Shown here: positions 1 through 12,609 of the stretch, piece by piece | Layout of the letters: each line of letters starts with the position of its first letter | Position numbering within the stretch: the first letter of the stretch is position 1 | Assembly (NCBI RefSeq): GCF_000006565.2 | Contig: NC_031480.1 | Location: 4,065,529 to 4,129,528, forward strand | Origin: Toxoplasma gondii ME49 | Taxonomy: Eukaryota; Apicomplexa; Conoidasida; Eucoccidiorida; Sarcocystidae | Length of the DNA stretch: 64,000 nucleotides | Direction: 5' to 3' | Program-made: the position numbers and the translations under genes | The notes under the pieces: generated by a model | Database searches by the model: none | What the model saw: the letters and a program-made list of their open reading frames with translations, nothing else | Told to the model about the DNA's origin: nothing

Positions 1-1315
1 AACGCAAAGGAGAAGTGAAAGTGAGTGGTAATTCGCCGCGGACTCTGAAGTGCTAGGGAAGCCTAACAGAAAGGGTGGGGTGGAATAAGGCTGCAGACGG
101 CGAGGCACCGCCCGTGTGCCACCAAGGGTATTCTCATCTACTTTCGTGTGTGTGCATGTTTTGATAGTGCACTTGCCATTTTGGAGGCTTGGTAACTTTT
201 CGTGCATTTGCGGATACATCTGTGTTGCTGCACAACCTGTTGCTTCCGGGATTCCCCTCAACAAGAACAGTCGAAGGACAGGCAAACGTCCGCACCAGTG
301 CACGCAGCTTAAATGCAGCAGCTGCGTCGGACCTCTTCACGTGTCGAGAAAAAGTGGATAAAGAAGCCGACCAAGTGCTGCTGAAATCGAAATTGGGGTG
401 TCTCACGGAGCAGACAACCAAGTAGAAAAACAGACAACGTGCAGAAAGAAGTTCTGCATTTGGCCGAAAAATGCATTTGAAAAGGACAATCGTTACATCC
501 GCAGAGAGGGACTTCCCAACCCTCTGAACATCTTCCTCTGCCTCCGACAGAAAACCGAGAACAGACAACGGCGAACAAGTCGGTAGAAGCCGTCTCAGAC
601 AGCAGAAAGCGACTTCTCACGAGAAAAATTCAAAGATTTTTTTCTCTTTGTCCGATCCGTTTTCGACGGACTCCGTGTGACAGCTCATGTTACACACACC
701 TCCGCAGCGATATATATATATATATATATATGAGGATGTTTGCATCTACCGTGTGCACACACTTACAGCTAGGGGTATACAGGGAGCGCTATTCTTGCTA
801 AGAATATTCACGTGGAAATGTCCGTGTATCTGCCCAATGCGATGGCAAAGTAGCTACTACCCTCAAGCCGCTTCTCTGCATGCACAGACGCAAGGCTGTT
901 TGCTGTCTACATCAAAGCTGAACACAGCACGTTTCAACGTGCACTCTGCTAAGCACAGGACTTCTGAGGCAAAGCGCGCCGAAAACGAAACGGCCTTCTC
1001 TTCACCACCACCTCTACCATTTCTCCGAATTCCTCTCTCCTTGTCTACCACGCATCCTCGTCGCCACCCATGTGGAAAATGAAACAACGTGTTTCAGGGA
1101 GCGCGTTGGGTTGTATGTGCACTTGGATTCCCTGCTGGCCGCCGTCTCAGGATCGCGCGAATACGCATGGAGGCGACTGCACTGTCGCTTGCAGGCCTCT
1201 CTTCTTCACTGGACTTTTGATCTTTCCTCAGTCTGCGTTTTGAGGCAGCAGCGCGACTCAGCGGTCGCTGCAGAGGTGACCAGAAGAAAAAGCAACGCTC
1301 TCTCGTTCACGAAGT
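1..1315. other. spacer / 3' flank
   Basis: No convincing gene is visible here. Open frames exist on both strands but they begin at non-ATG codons, are low in coding character and cannot be tied to splice signals. A (TA)n tract lies at about 709-731. The right end is presumably the 3' untranslated region of the small minus-strand gene that follows. An exon of a gene lying mostly to the left of the window cannot be excluded. Confidence 0.5.
709..731. repeat. (TA)n microsatellite
   Basis: About eleven perfect TA dinucleotide units in the spacer at the left edge. It creates spurious Ile-Tyr-Ile-Tyr open frames on both strands. Confidence 0.9.
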
Positions 1316-1631
1316 TCACTCAAAACTTTCATCCCCCGGCGGCAAAACACCATTTTCGCGAGCCATGCGGATCAGCTCCGCGAGGTCTTTGCGAGCTTTC
1401 TGGAAAACATGCACGAACAGAAGAACGGCTGACAAGGAAAACGATGGACGGAAAAGAGGTCCGAGCACGTAGTGCCTGCCCCACATACAACTCTCCGTGT
1501 ACACTACAACCACGCCCTTATCCAATTTATGCATACATATATATACGGGTTTTTAAGCATGCATGCATGTACACATACATGTGGACATAACAGAGTACAA
1601 ATGCATATGCGCTTTAGAGCACACGCACATA

Positions 1632-1668
<37 letters not shown>

Positions 1669-2207
1669 TTGTTGAGACGTTTTTACAACTGTATGTGGGT
1701 CAACAGAGTTGTCACCGGCCTTCAGTAATGACTGTTACACGCTTGCGTCACGCAGTCTGAACCTGCTGAAAATGAGAGAAGAATGCATTTGTTTTTCTAT
1801 GAAATGAAAGAGGCGACGCAGTTCCTGTTATCACTCCTGTGCCGACGAAGCAGACAGGCTGAAACACATATTTTCGCCATGAGAGGAAACACACGTTTTC
1901 ACACCAGTCAGGGCATTTTGATTGCTTGCAAGAAGGGCATCCCACGCGAAGGTTCAGTCTTACTTCTTTTTTGACGTAGTGTTCATACAGTCGCTGCAGC
2001 GTTGTGTTCCAGTTCTGGAATGTAGAAACTCCTAAAAAGAAAAGCGAAACCCGGCGCCAGTCCAAGAGTCAACAGATCAACAAAGACTAGTCAGAAATCT
2101 TCCAAGAGCGCACAGTACGTGACAAAAACGTGCGGACAGAAAACCACGCTCACCTCTCCCGTCAAGTCGTTTCCACTCCCACAGAACGTCTGTATACACA
2201 TGCATGT

Positions 2208-2243
<36 letters not shown>

Positions 2244-2267
2244 TTATACACATATATACATATACGT

Positions 2268-2306
<39 letters not shown>

Positions 2307-2702
2307 CATACAAGTGCAATTTTATGGGTACATTTTTGGAGACAAGCACATGCGTTTGGGCAAGTTGTCTGTCTTGCGCCTTCAACGGAAAACCTGCACA
2401 GCGTCGTCCAGCGTGCGTGAGGCGAATCGGCCTTGAAAAATGAAGATTTGCATATCTCATTCAAAAAGATTTGATCTTCATGGTCTGCATCTTCTCTTGT
2501 CACGAACTGCCGCCTGCTGTGTGAAGGAGTGCACGAAGTCGGAAAGTCTGCCTGGCTCACCTTGATAAATCGTGGTACCGACGAGAGCGACGACTCCAAC
2601 GGTGTAGAATTTGTCGTAGCAGCGTTCTTTCCGGAGAAAGAACGCATGCCAGTTGTATTTATCCCAGATGAACTTGAACGGCTGGTACTTGTGAGGTGCC
2701 AT
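1316..2702 (-). CDS. small single-pass membrane protein, three exons, 97 aa
   Basis: Not a family I recognise. Exons on the minus strand are 2702-2561, 2031-1964 and 1399-1316. The ATG lies at 2702-2700. Junction 1 uses donor GTGAGC and an acceptor ending TTTTTAG (phase 1); junction 2 uses donor GTAAGA and an acceptor ending TTTTCCAG (phase 0). The phases agree, giving 98 codons including TGA. The product opens with a basic and aromatic segment (two Trp around residues 13-18, RKER near 24-27), has one likely membrane span at about residues 33-50 (FYTVGVVALVGTTIY), then a charged amphipathic tail ending PPGDESFE. This shape is typical of small accessory subunits of inner mitochondrial membrane complexes, which are very divergent in apicomplexans. 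That assignment is inference only; another endomembrane location is possible. Both introns carry (TA)n tracts. Confidence 0.72.
1635..1664. repeat. (TA)n microsatellite in intron 2
   Basis: A run of about fifteen TA units inside the second intron of the small minus-strand gene (intron 1400-1963). Confidence 0.9.
2212..2241. repeat. (TA)n microsatellite in intron 1
   Basis: First of two long TA runs in the first intron (2032-2560) of the small minus-strand gene, separated from the second by about 30 bases of imperfect TA/CA sequence. Confidence 0.9.
2271..2303. repeat. (TA)n microsatellite in intron 1
   Basis: Second long TA run in the same intron. Together with the run at 2212-2241 it would form strong A/U secondary structure in the pre-mRNA. 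Confidence 0.9.
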
Positions 2703-5700
2703 GCTTGTTGAAAAGATAACTTGCTGGAATTTTTCGTATGAGGAAAAAAGCGTGCTCTGCACCGACTCTTGTCCCATCCAGAGTTTTTTCCGTGTTGACA
2801 GATGTTGAAAAAGTTGGCAGATGTTGAGCAACCGGAACTCGACAAAGAAAAGAGACGCGAAATGCGAGGCAGAGGTATGCGGCTGGTCGTCAGAAAAGGA
2901 AGATGCTCGACTTTCAACGCCAGGAACCGACGCAAAGCTCAGTGCAGGGCCGCTGGCGGTGCACAGTCGGTAGTGAGAAAAAAGTTCCCGTCCTGAGCCA
3001 GATCAAACAAGTAGACACATATTTTTCGTCTAAAATGTTAAATTGCACAAGAGAATGCTTGAACCGCGGTGAAAGATCGGGAAACGCGAAAGAACTGCAG
3101 GTCTACAGACTCCGCCGCTGAACTGGGTGAGGTGTTCTGTGCATGCCTTCACTAGGAAGACAGTAAAGGATAAAGACAGACATCCAGAGCCATAAAGGGG
3201 GAAAAGCGGGTCGACAAGATACTTTTCACGATAAAGAACAAGTCAAAGTCGGGCCACGAGACACGAATTCCCGTTATCGGCCTCATAGCGTACAGCAAGC
3301 AGTCGAGGCATGCGCATGCGAACCGACGCCCGGGTTGGCAACACAAAATTTTTCACTATCGCGATCACTGGCTTTCCTCGTGAATTTTTCTAACTTACCA
3401 TGTGCGCTACCTTTTAATGACTGTGCGCGGATTCCTGAGTCGTCCTCCATTATGCGCGGGCACTGGTCAGCTATATCGAATTGGGTTGCAACAACTGAGT
3501 GAGACCTGATCAAGAGATAATAGTAGAGAGTGACAGAATGAACCTTTGAGGCCCCAAAGGTAGTTGTCGTAATTCGAGGAATTCTTGTTCATAGTTGTTA
3601 CCGGTTGTCTAGAGCTTTGTCGTAGTGCCTGTCGAGCCTGTCGAGTGTCTCTCGGTCATGCGAGTGGCACCTGCGTCCCGCACACAAGATTTCTACGTAA
3701 CAACCACACAGCCACAGCTCCATTGTTGAGCTAGAATTTTTTCGTTCTTGTAGTCAGCCAGTTTTTTCTCGCTCTTACAGTGAGTGATAAGAGTAATTCA
3801 TATATTACGCCTAGGAATAGTGTCTCTTAACTACGGGTACGGGCAAAAAAAGAAGGCGAAGACGGGTTCTGCTGGCGGGAGGCCGTCCCAGAACATCCCG
3901 ATATTCCGAATTATCCCGGTCGGGTTTTCGTTGGGGAACAACGCACTTATGTAGGAGTAGTACTCGTGTCATGATGGCGCATTCCTGATGGAGTCGAAAA
4001 AATGGAACTGACGGTGAGCTAGAGGCTTTGAATCGCTGGTGCCGGCATTCCAAGAGGACAAATTCGTCTGTAACTGAAGACCGGTGAACTTTGCCGAGGG
4101 CAAGAATGGTCGTGTGTCCCAGAACGGGAGCAGGGCATTTTAAAGTGGCAGTTCCCCTATGAGGCTATCCACTGGAGAAGACTCGTTTCAGAAGCACAGC
4201 CGATCCTGAAGAAGAGACACTGTCAAGCCAAGGTCATTGAGAAGCCAAGGAACCCCATGTCATAATATGCAGCAAGAGGTCGAGCTTCAGGTGTCATCCA
4301 ATTGGTAGAGCATTCCGGTAGACCAGATGATATGTTAGCCTCATTATGCCAAAGCTGATTTCTAGGGGCATGAAATTTTCAACACGAAGTCCAGTAAGTA
4401 GAGAGAGCACACGAACATTTGGAGGCAAATGTACTGATGAGATTGTGTTTCCTGCCTCTGTTAACAAAGTAAGCCTTCACACAGCAAACCATCTTTCGAG
4501 TTCTCAACTACGCTGTTTCTTCTCAAGTATGTGACAACGCTTTAGCACTCATATAGTGTACAAACGAACGACGGACCTATGTGTCCATTCATTCAACCCG
4601 GGGGCCGGCATCATGGCCCAACGATAAAACAGTTATCAGCGTCTAAAAAGAGTTCTGGAAAAAGCCTGTTGTCGAAAACTGGATTTCGTGTGTGTCCACG
4701 CACACAAGGGCAAAACGAGAAACAGATGAGTTGCGGCAAGAATTACTGGCACGCTGCATTATTTTTCGTAGAGGCTCGAAAAACGAGCTTGCTTGCAGTG
4801 TGGAAGTCGAGAAGTCTGACACTGCCCGAAGTGTTGGTCTCTTGAAACGACAAAGAAAATAATCCGTGGCATCACGGTCACTTTTAGAAGAGGCACTCTT
4901 ACAGTTTTCACAGTCAAAGAGCAGTTTCTTCAAGCTCTCGCGAACAGCTCACTTGCAGTTCGTGCAAGTAGAGTTGGCATGTTCACGTAGTTTGGTAGAC
5001 GTTTTTACCACGAAAGGGAAGCCTGTCTGCCATAGCAACCATAAAAAGCCTTGTTGTTTCCATTTCGCAGTCGGAGGAATGTTCATACCATATGTAGTGG
5101 GTCTCGGTGTATTCACTGTGAGATATAGTTGGGGGTCGCCGACTCTTCGTAACTCCGTGAGCATTTCTGGATTTCATCTTCGTGCTCTCTCAGGTCATCT
5201 ACCTTAAATGATTCTCATGCTCATAAACCTTTCCCCTGGTCCGAAGTGAGGGGACAAGTGATTCCCAACGCATTCCTTGTATCTAGTTTTAGAGGGTAGC
5301 ACACAACTCCTTACGCCAGTACCTTCTCGTTCCCCCGTAATTGATGAACATTGGGCACCGTGCTTATGAACGTAGGAATGAGGATGGCACAGGATGAAAA
5401 CGTAACGGTACCGCTAGGAATTCAAACGCCCAATGAATCCTTGTCCCGCGTGTGCATCAACAAAAACAGAACGTGAGCATCGCCGCTAGCAACGGTGGAT
5501 ATTCTGCACTAACGTCGGCAGACACCCTGCAAAAGTCTTCTGCCTCTTCGCTCTCTCCCATTTCCTACATATTGCGTGTTCCCCATCTTGTTTACGTCGT
5601 CTCGTTCTCTCCCTTTGCCACGAAACAAGAAAGGGCTTGCCATACCATCACATCCGCGGAGCGACGTGGCACTTTGCCGTTGGCAGATTCGTCAAGTTTG

Positions 5701-7651
5701 CTAGCTAGTGCTTTCACTACCGCTGTGTTTGTCTACGTAATGGCTGCCCTCTCATGTCGGCTTCGGTGTCGCCTCAGGCCTGCTGTGAACGTCGCTCGTA
5801 CCTTCCGTGTAGGAGGGAACCACATACTACACTGCGAGAAAAACTTGCATTGGCATTTTCATTCCGATCTTGTTTCTGATTTGTCTTCTCTACCCTCGCT
5901 GATCCTAACCACCCACGTATGCACAAGGGCTGTCTGGCGGCTGACTGGCGGACGGAGGTTGCCGCGCGGAAACGTGACTTGTCTGTCTACCAACGCGTTG
6001 AAGTTCCCTGTGTTTTCGCTCCGAAGAAACTTTCAGTTCTGCCCGCTGTGGAGAGCATTAGCCTGTAAAGCCTTACGAGAAAAGGAGATTTCTAGACGCG
6101 GAACGTTCTGTATCTTGGCGACACCAGTGCAGTGACAGGAGCGAATTCGCGGGCGCACGTGACCTTCAGGAACCAGGAAGAATGAGTGGAATTGTGTGAG
6201 TGCCAGTCTGCTGAACGCAGCGCTCTTTCGCTTCTCGCGAGAATGGTATAGCGTTATAACGTAAGGGCATTTGCACCGCGGATTGAATTCAACGGTGTAA
6301 CCGGTGTGGTCTGTGAAGAAAGGGTGTTTCTCCCAATCTGCTGGCCATCGTACCGGTCACTTTCTTGACGCACACAAGCAGCCGTAACAGCTGCGAACAG
6401 CGACGTAACAAAGATTTGAGAGTTAACAGCGAGCTATAATGTTTCACGTGCGTTGAGCATTTCTCGGGATTTGTCGTTTGCTGTTCTACCTCGGCTCATC
6501 GTATTCATAGCCAAAAGATATCGGGACGGCCAAAAGCACCTCGCTGCTTTCGCAAAAGTTTTTCGAGTACAGCACTTCAAACGGAGACACGTCTGACCGG
6601 CGACACAATTCTTTGGAAGATGCAAAAATGAACGGCATTCCACCAAGTATATTCGTCTCCGATTTCAACGCATTACGTCTCGTCGCGTTTGCCATTTCAG
6701 GAAATGAAAAGCCTGAACAGCAGCAAGCTACAAATCATTCGGAAATTTAGCAGATAGTTGTTTCGGTGTTCTTCCGAGAGTTGACAAGGAGGAACAGCGA
6801 AATTGATGAAACGATCATCGGAGACCTCTCCATTTTTTTCAGTCTACCGAAGACGTCGCTTCCGATCGACTCTGTTCACGGTTCTCCGTCAGCATCTGCT
6901 GCTGTCGATCTCTGTACACACCATGGGTTTCGCGTGCCAACCAGAATATTAGAGACGGAAGCTCTCTACTTTTGCCGTTTCCTTGACTTTCTCCTGGCAC
7001 ATCGATCCCACATCTTCAGCAGGCGCTAACTGGCTGTTCTTTGTTCCTTTCTTGTGCATCTTCTTAGCCGATCTCTTTGCATTGGGGTCTGTTGACTGGT
7101 TCCTGAGGAGGAGTTCTCCTCTTTCGATAGGTTGCCAGTTGCCGGTTTTTTCCTGCCCCTTATTATTTGTCACTTCTCCGTCGTCAGCGGCTTCCTTGCT
7201 TCCGTTTTAACGGACCGAATATGTGTCTTCCGTTTTCGAACATAGAGGACCGTTTGGGCATGTGTCTTCGCCCGAAAACGCCACGAACACTGATGACAGT
7301 GGTGTGGTAGAAAACGTTTTGCTGATGCGTTTTACATTTTCGTTTTTCACTTCGTTTCTGGATCGAAATAGCATTGCAGCGTCGATCAAGTTGAAGCGTC
7401 CTGCTGATGCCCGCGGGTTAACCGTTCATTGCGGAACAGCGTGGCTGTTTTCAAAATCGTCTTTTTGTGTGTGAAAGGACCTGGTGATGTGACTTACATA
7501 TCCTACCAGAGTTACGATTCTTTTTGTCTCGCCACCACAAGAAAAACACGAAATTCCCCGACTGGCAGCTAGTGCTAGTTGGACCACTCCAGCGGAAGAG
7601 GACTCGTCGTCTTCATCTCGTGGACACAACAGAACGCTTTCGACTTCCATC
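2703..7651. other. long spacer upstream of VP1
   Basis: About 5 kb without a gene I can defend. It should contain the promoter and any 5' untranslated exon of the small minus-strand gene on the left and of VP1 on the right. One frame stays open from 5437 to 6135 on the plus strand (first ATG 5740), discussed as a finding. A minus-strand ATG frame of 69 codons at 6486-6695 has no supporting context. No tRNA-like or repeat structure was seen. Confidence 0.5.
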
Positions 7652-10600
7652 ATGGGGGGGAGAAGGAGATCTTTTTTTCTCTCCACTGCCGGCGCACTCG
7701 CGCCGGCAGTAGCTACAACAACTGTGTCTCTGATCGTTCTTTCTTCCTCATTTCCGCTGCTGTCTTCATCTTCTCCGGAGAGTGAAGGGGACAGGTTCCA
7801 GGTGACAGCTGCCACTCGAGATGTTCCAGAAGAGGCATCCGTTGCAGCGTCCAGGGAATTGAGCGAGGAAGATGCAACACTCCGTATCGATAAAGCAACA
7901 ACTTGCCTGCTACTTCTACCCAGCATCATCGGTCTATTCTGGGCAGTCTATGAGGCTTGGAAGGTCTCGAAAATCCAAATGGATGGTCCTCTTGGAGATG
8001 ATAACAAACGGCTGACCGACCCGCTATACCTCGAAGTAGGTTTCCGTGTACATATTTGTCAAAAGCAGCTACGAAAGTCGTTTACCGCACTGTGCGTTGG
8101 TGTGCATGAGTACGCATGTGTAAATGCATTTCCAGCCATAGCCACAAATCAAAGGATTGGATTACGGATTCGCCAAAAGCGCAGGCGCAGAATTAGGATG
8201 TTCATATGAAGTGATGCTTTTTTTGGACGGTGTGCGTCTTCATCGATTTCTGTACAGAATAGTTCAGGTCGCTGCTACTGCCATGGAGCGCCTAATCAAA
8301 CTTACACATACCATGCACATTTAGCTGCAACTTCATATGTGACGTTCATCCGCGTTGTTCATGCCGTGTAGACATGTTTGCGTCGATGCTGTTGTATCTC
8401 ATGCGTGCGCATACGTTTTTAATTGACGTTTCCGCTCGTCTTTGCTCCTGAAGATTCATTCTTAGCCCCTTCTTCACCGATGGAACCCTTTCGTGTCGCT
8501 TGCTGTGCAGATGTCTGGGAACATACAGCAGCAGCTGAACATGATGAAGAGCATCTCGCGCTGCATCGCTGATGGAGCAATCACATTCCTCACGCAAGAG
8601 TTCAAGTACATGGCAGTGTACATCGTCGTGTTCTCCTCTATCTTGGGAATCTTCGTCGGCATCCGTACGTCTTTAATACACGCGAATCCATGTCCCACAA
8701 ACGGCACACATGGGTTGTTCTGTCTCTTTACGTTTGACAACTGCATTTTTTTAGAGCAGGTGTACGGACACACCTCTGCTTAGCCATGTTTGTGCGCTTG
8801 GCAAGACGCCACAACCTCCCCTAATCACTTTCGTAATGTGATTGTGCGGTCCCTTCAACATCAAACGCTGAGCACACAGGTACGCGTTCTGAGACGCGTA
8901 TACGAGTCCGTGAATGCACAGAAATGATTCCTTCTTCTTGGTTGTGTATTGAACCTCCTGGGTAGGTGTGTATGGTTTCGCGTGTTTTCCTTTGGTTTTT
9001 GCAGCGACGATGGCTGCATTCGTCCTGGGAGCTCTTACTTCGATTCTGTGTGGGTTCGTGGGCATGAAGATTGCGGTCTACTCCAACGTCCGGACTTGCC
9101 ATGAAGCGTGGATGGAACTTGGGCGAGGGTTTCAGGTAGCCTTGACAGCTGGAAGCGTCATGGGGTTTGCTCTTGTGTCTCTGGGTTGCTTGACCCTCGT
9201 TGCGATCATTCTCCTTTATCGTCTTCCCTCTCTCTTTGGCACAAATCCAGAAGACCAAAGGGCCCTCTTCGAAGCAGTGGCAGGTGAGCATGAATTTTCG
9301 ACTGGACTGAGGTGGTCCTATCACTTTTTGTTTTTACTTTCCTGAGGTTACTACGGACACGAAACAGTCAGACGATGTTCATTCGGGTCTAGCGGAACGC
9401 CGTATGTCATACACGAACAATTTTGCCTGCTCACGCAAATTCGTAGATGCCACTGTCGCTGGCGTGTTTTGAAACTCGGTGACACGTCCACTCGTGGACA
9501 GATGTGTTGAATGTTCTCATTACCGTATTCTTTACTTACCTGTCTTTATCAGTCTCGGAACATCTTGCGCGCATAAACCCGAATGACGTTGTGTAAGACC
9601 TGCATCTGTTCGTGAAACCTTGGTTACCCGCGTACATAAAACCGTAACTTGCGTAACGATCACGCACTGGCTACGAACTGATGAACGGCGCCCTTTGGTT
9701 GTGTGTATATCAGTTTACTGTAGCATGTTCTCTGTTTGCCTGCGTGCATGTGTTCATCGTTCCCATGCACGGTGTTGGACACCTCTTTCGCATTCATCAC
9801 CCTCAGCACGGACTGCGCATATCAGTTCCAACCATTCACTCAATTGGCATTTGCTTGTGTCCTAGTCGCATGTACTCCCTGCCGTTTGACGGTCTCTCCG
9901 TTTCAGGGTACGGCCTCGGGGGTTCCTCGATCGCTCTTTTCGCGCGCGTGGGGGGCGGCATTTACACAAAGGCTGCAGACGTCGGAGCGGACTTGTCCGG
10001 AAAAAACGAATATGGCATGTCTGAGGACGACCCGCGAAACCCTGCATGCATCGCAGACAACGTGGGAGACAACGTAGGCGACGTGGCAGGCATGGGGGCA
10101 GATCTGTTTGGTTCGCTTGCGGAAGCGAGTTGTGCGGGTCTTGTCATTGCAGGCGCCTCCATCGCAACTTCAGCCTCGGGAGGTCCCCAAGGCCTCGCGC
10201 ACAGCTGGTCGGGTTTGATGTTTCCCGTGTTGATCTCGAGCACGGGGATTTTCACGGGGATTTTCACGGTTGTTCTTGTTCGTGCATGCTTCTCTGTGCG
10301 CTGCTACGACGACATCGAGAAAGCTCTGAAGTGGGTGATGTTCATCAGCACGGGGCTCGAAATGCCCGTCTTGATTCTGCTGTCCTACTTTTTTCTGCCG
10401 TCGGAGTTTCTCCTCGATGGCTGTCAGGGGACCACGGCCTGGTGGCACGCCGCGGTCTGCGTTGTCTTGGGGCTTTGGGCAGGTCTGGCGATTGGGTACG
10501 TCACCGAGTACTACACCTCCCACTCGTATTTTCCCGTGAGGGAAATTTCTCAGACGCAAATCGTCTCTGCAGCCACGGGTATCATCTATGGCCTCGCACT

Positions 10601-12609
10601 CGGCTACTCGTCCACGGTAGTTCCCATCATTTGTCTCGGAGTCACCATCCTGGTCTCCCACACGCTCTGTGGAATGTACGGCATCGCACTCGCTGCCTTG
10701 GGCATGCTTTCCACCCTTACCATGGGCCTCATGATCGATGGCTACGGTCCTATCAGTGACAATGCTGGAGGCATTGCAGAGATGGCTGGACTCGGCCCCG
10801 AAGTTCGAAGCCGGACAGATGCCCTGGATGCCGCCGGAAACACAACTGCTGCGGTGGGTAAGGTACGTGTGGAAAATCTGAAGCCGGAAAAGTGGCGGGG
10901 GAAATGGTTCCAACGAAGGGGAGAGGTCAGGGGAAGGAGAAGGAGACGGGCGTGCAACAGTGAAGCTCCCGGATGGACAGTAGTACGAGGAGCAAAGTGT
11001 GACGCGAAGTGAAAGGGGATGGGAAATCGAGTTCTAGATCACCAGTCGAGAGGCTGCTGATTTCCTTGCGGTGGAGTGTGTCTCAGCTGCGAGTTCCGTA
11101 CCAGGAGTGTTGCGATCGTCTGAAATTCACCCCCTTCAGTGATTTGCATAGCTTCACTAGAGGCCCCGTTGTCTCGAGATCAGCGAATGGCGTGCTTGAC
11201 CAGTCCCGTTGTATCATGGATACGGGGAAAGTGCGGGAAAGAGCTCCTAGTAGGGCTGTTTCGAGTGTAGTCTTGCATTCTGTGTATTGGACTCTTCAGA
11301 GTCGCGTTTTGGTTTGCTTTTTTTCAGGGGTATGCCATAGGCTCTGCAGCGCTGGTGTCTTTGGCGCTTTTTGGCGCCTTTACTGTGCGCGCACACATCA
11401 CCGCAGTCGATGTCCTTGACCCGTGGACGTTTACGGGGCTTCTCTTTGGTGCGATGATGCCGTACGCGTTTAGCGCGATGACCATGAAGAGTGTCGGAAT
11501 CGCCGCCAGCGATATGGTCCAGGAATGCCTTCAGCAGTTTCCACTGATTATCCAGGGAAACATCGAGCCGCAGTACAAGCGCTGCATTGAAATCTCGACA
11601 CGCGCATCCCTTCATGAAATGATTGCACCCGGCGCCTTGGTCATTTGCGCGCCCGTCGCGGCTGGGATGATGTTCGGGAAAAACTGCACTGCCGGTTTGC
11701 TTGCTGGAGCGCTTGTGTCCGGCATTCAACTTGCCATCTCTGCGTCCACCTCAGGCAGTGCTTGGGACAACGCCAAGAAGTACATTGAAGTAAGCTGTGG
11801 GTGGTGACTGAAAGAAACTCATGCTCAGAATGCTATCTTGTGCTGGCTATTTTGCGATTTATCTTGTCCTGGTCATGTGTTGAGCGTCTCTCTTCTTTTC
11901 TGCCTCGCATTCGATACCGGATCGTGAGGAACGTCGGAGTCACGTAGCAAACCAGAGACTTCTGTTTGCTCGAATCCTACATGGTTCCTCTTTCACTAGT
12001 CGGCGGGGCTTCGAGGTGTGGCTATCCCATGATGTGTAACTCAATGCTTAAACGTTTTGGCAGGATCCGGATTGTGCATCAACGTTTACGTCCAGTAATG
12101 ACTTAGCAGTACAGTGTTTCAGGGGTAATCGATTGTGGGAGAGAGGAAACGTGACATGAAGATTCGTGGTATTCTCTGAGAAGCTGTCGTGAAAGCAACG
12201 CACTGCACAGTTGCGCGGTTCTACAAGATTGCTCCTCCATTTCCGTCCGCTGTGTTGTCCGCCTGGTTCAAGGGTCGCACTGATTACAATAATGTACATA
12301 TGTCATACCTGAATTGCGTGAGTTCGACGCCACCGTTAATACACCAGCATCTCTTGAGTGGTACTGTCCAATTTGTGCGATGTCTTGATGCAGTCTGGAG
12401 CTCTGGGTGCTGATCATGGGAAGGGCTCTCAGGCACACAAGAACGCGGTTACTGGAGACACCGTAGGTGACCCTCTGAAAGACACTTCTGGGCCGTCGCT
12501 GAACATATTGATTAAGCTTTCTGCGATCATCTCCCTCGTATTTGGCGCTTTCATCGCGGAGCACTTTTCGAATGCTCAAGGGGGACCTGCTTGGGTCCGC
12601 GTGCTGTAG
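7652..12609 (+). CDS. VP1: vacuolar-type proton-translocating inorganic pyrophosphatase (H+-PPase), six exons, 816 aa
   Basis: This membrane pump hydrolyses pyrophosphate to move protons into acidic organelles; in Toxoplasma it is known from acidocalcisomes and the plant-like vacuole. Exons are 7652-8035, 8511-8664, 9005-9283, 9907-10862, 11328-11789 and 12394-12609. All phases agree and the sum is 2,451 nt, 816 residues, the published TgVP1 length. The pyrophosphate-binding motif DVGADLSGK spans residues 297-305, followed by the acidic DDPRNP and DNVGDNVGD block (313-331). The C-terminal acidic motif [10 protein letters not shown] lies at 766-775. GNTTAAVGK at 583-591 carries Ala, not Lys, at the position that separates K+-dependent (type I) from K+-independent pumps, so this is a type I enzyme. 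Residues 1 to about 105 form an extension with a hydrophobic Ala/Ser/Val-rich segment, longer than in plant or bacterial relatives and probably a targeting sequence. Family and gene identity are very secure; the 7652 ATG agrees with the known length. Confidence 0.96.

Noticed and set aside
1072..1590. 172-codon plus-strand frame at the left edge
   Set aside because: It starts at a marginal position, ends in TA-repeat sequence and overlaps the well-supported last exon of the small minus-strand gene.
2077..2460. Open frames rich in Ile-Tyr repeats on both strands
   Set aside because: They are translations of (TA)n microsatellites inside introns and have no independent support.
10046..10913. 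Long frames on both strands overlapping VP1 exon 4
   Set aside because: VP1 is certain here from family motifs; the others are shadows in alternative frames of a high-GC exon.
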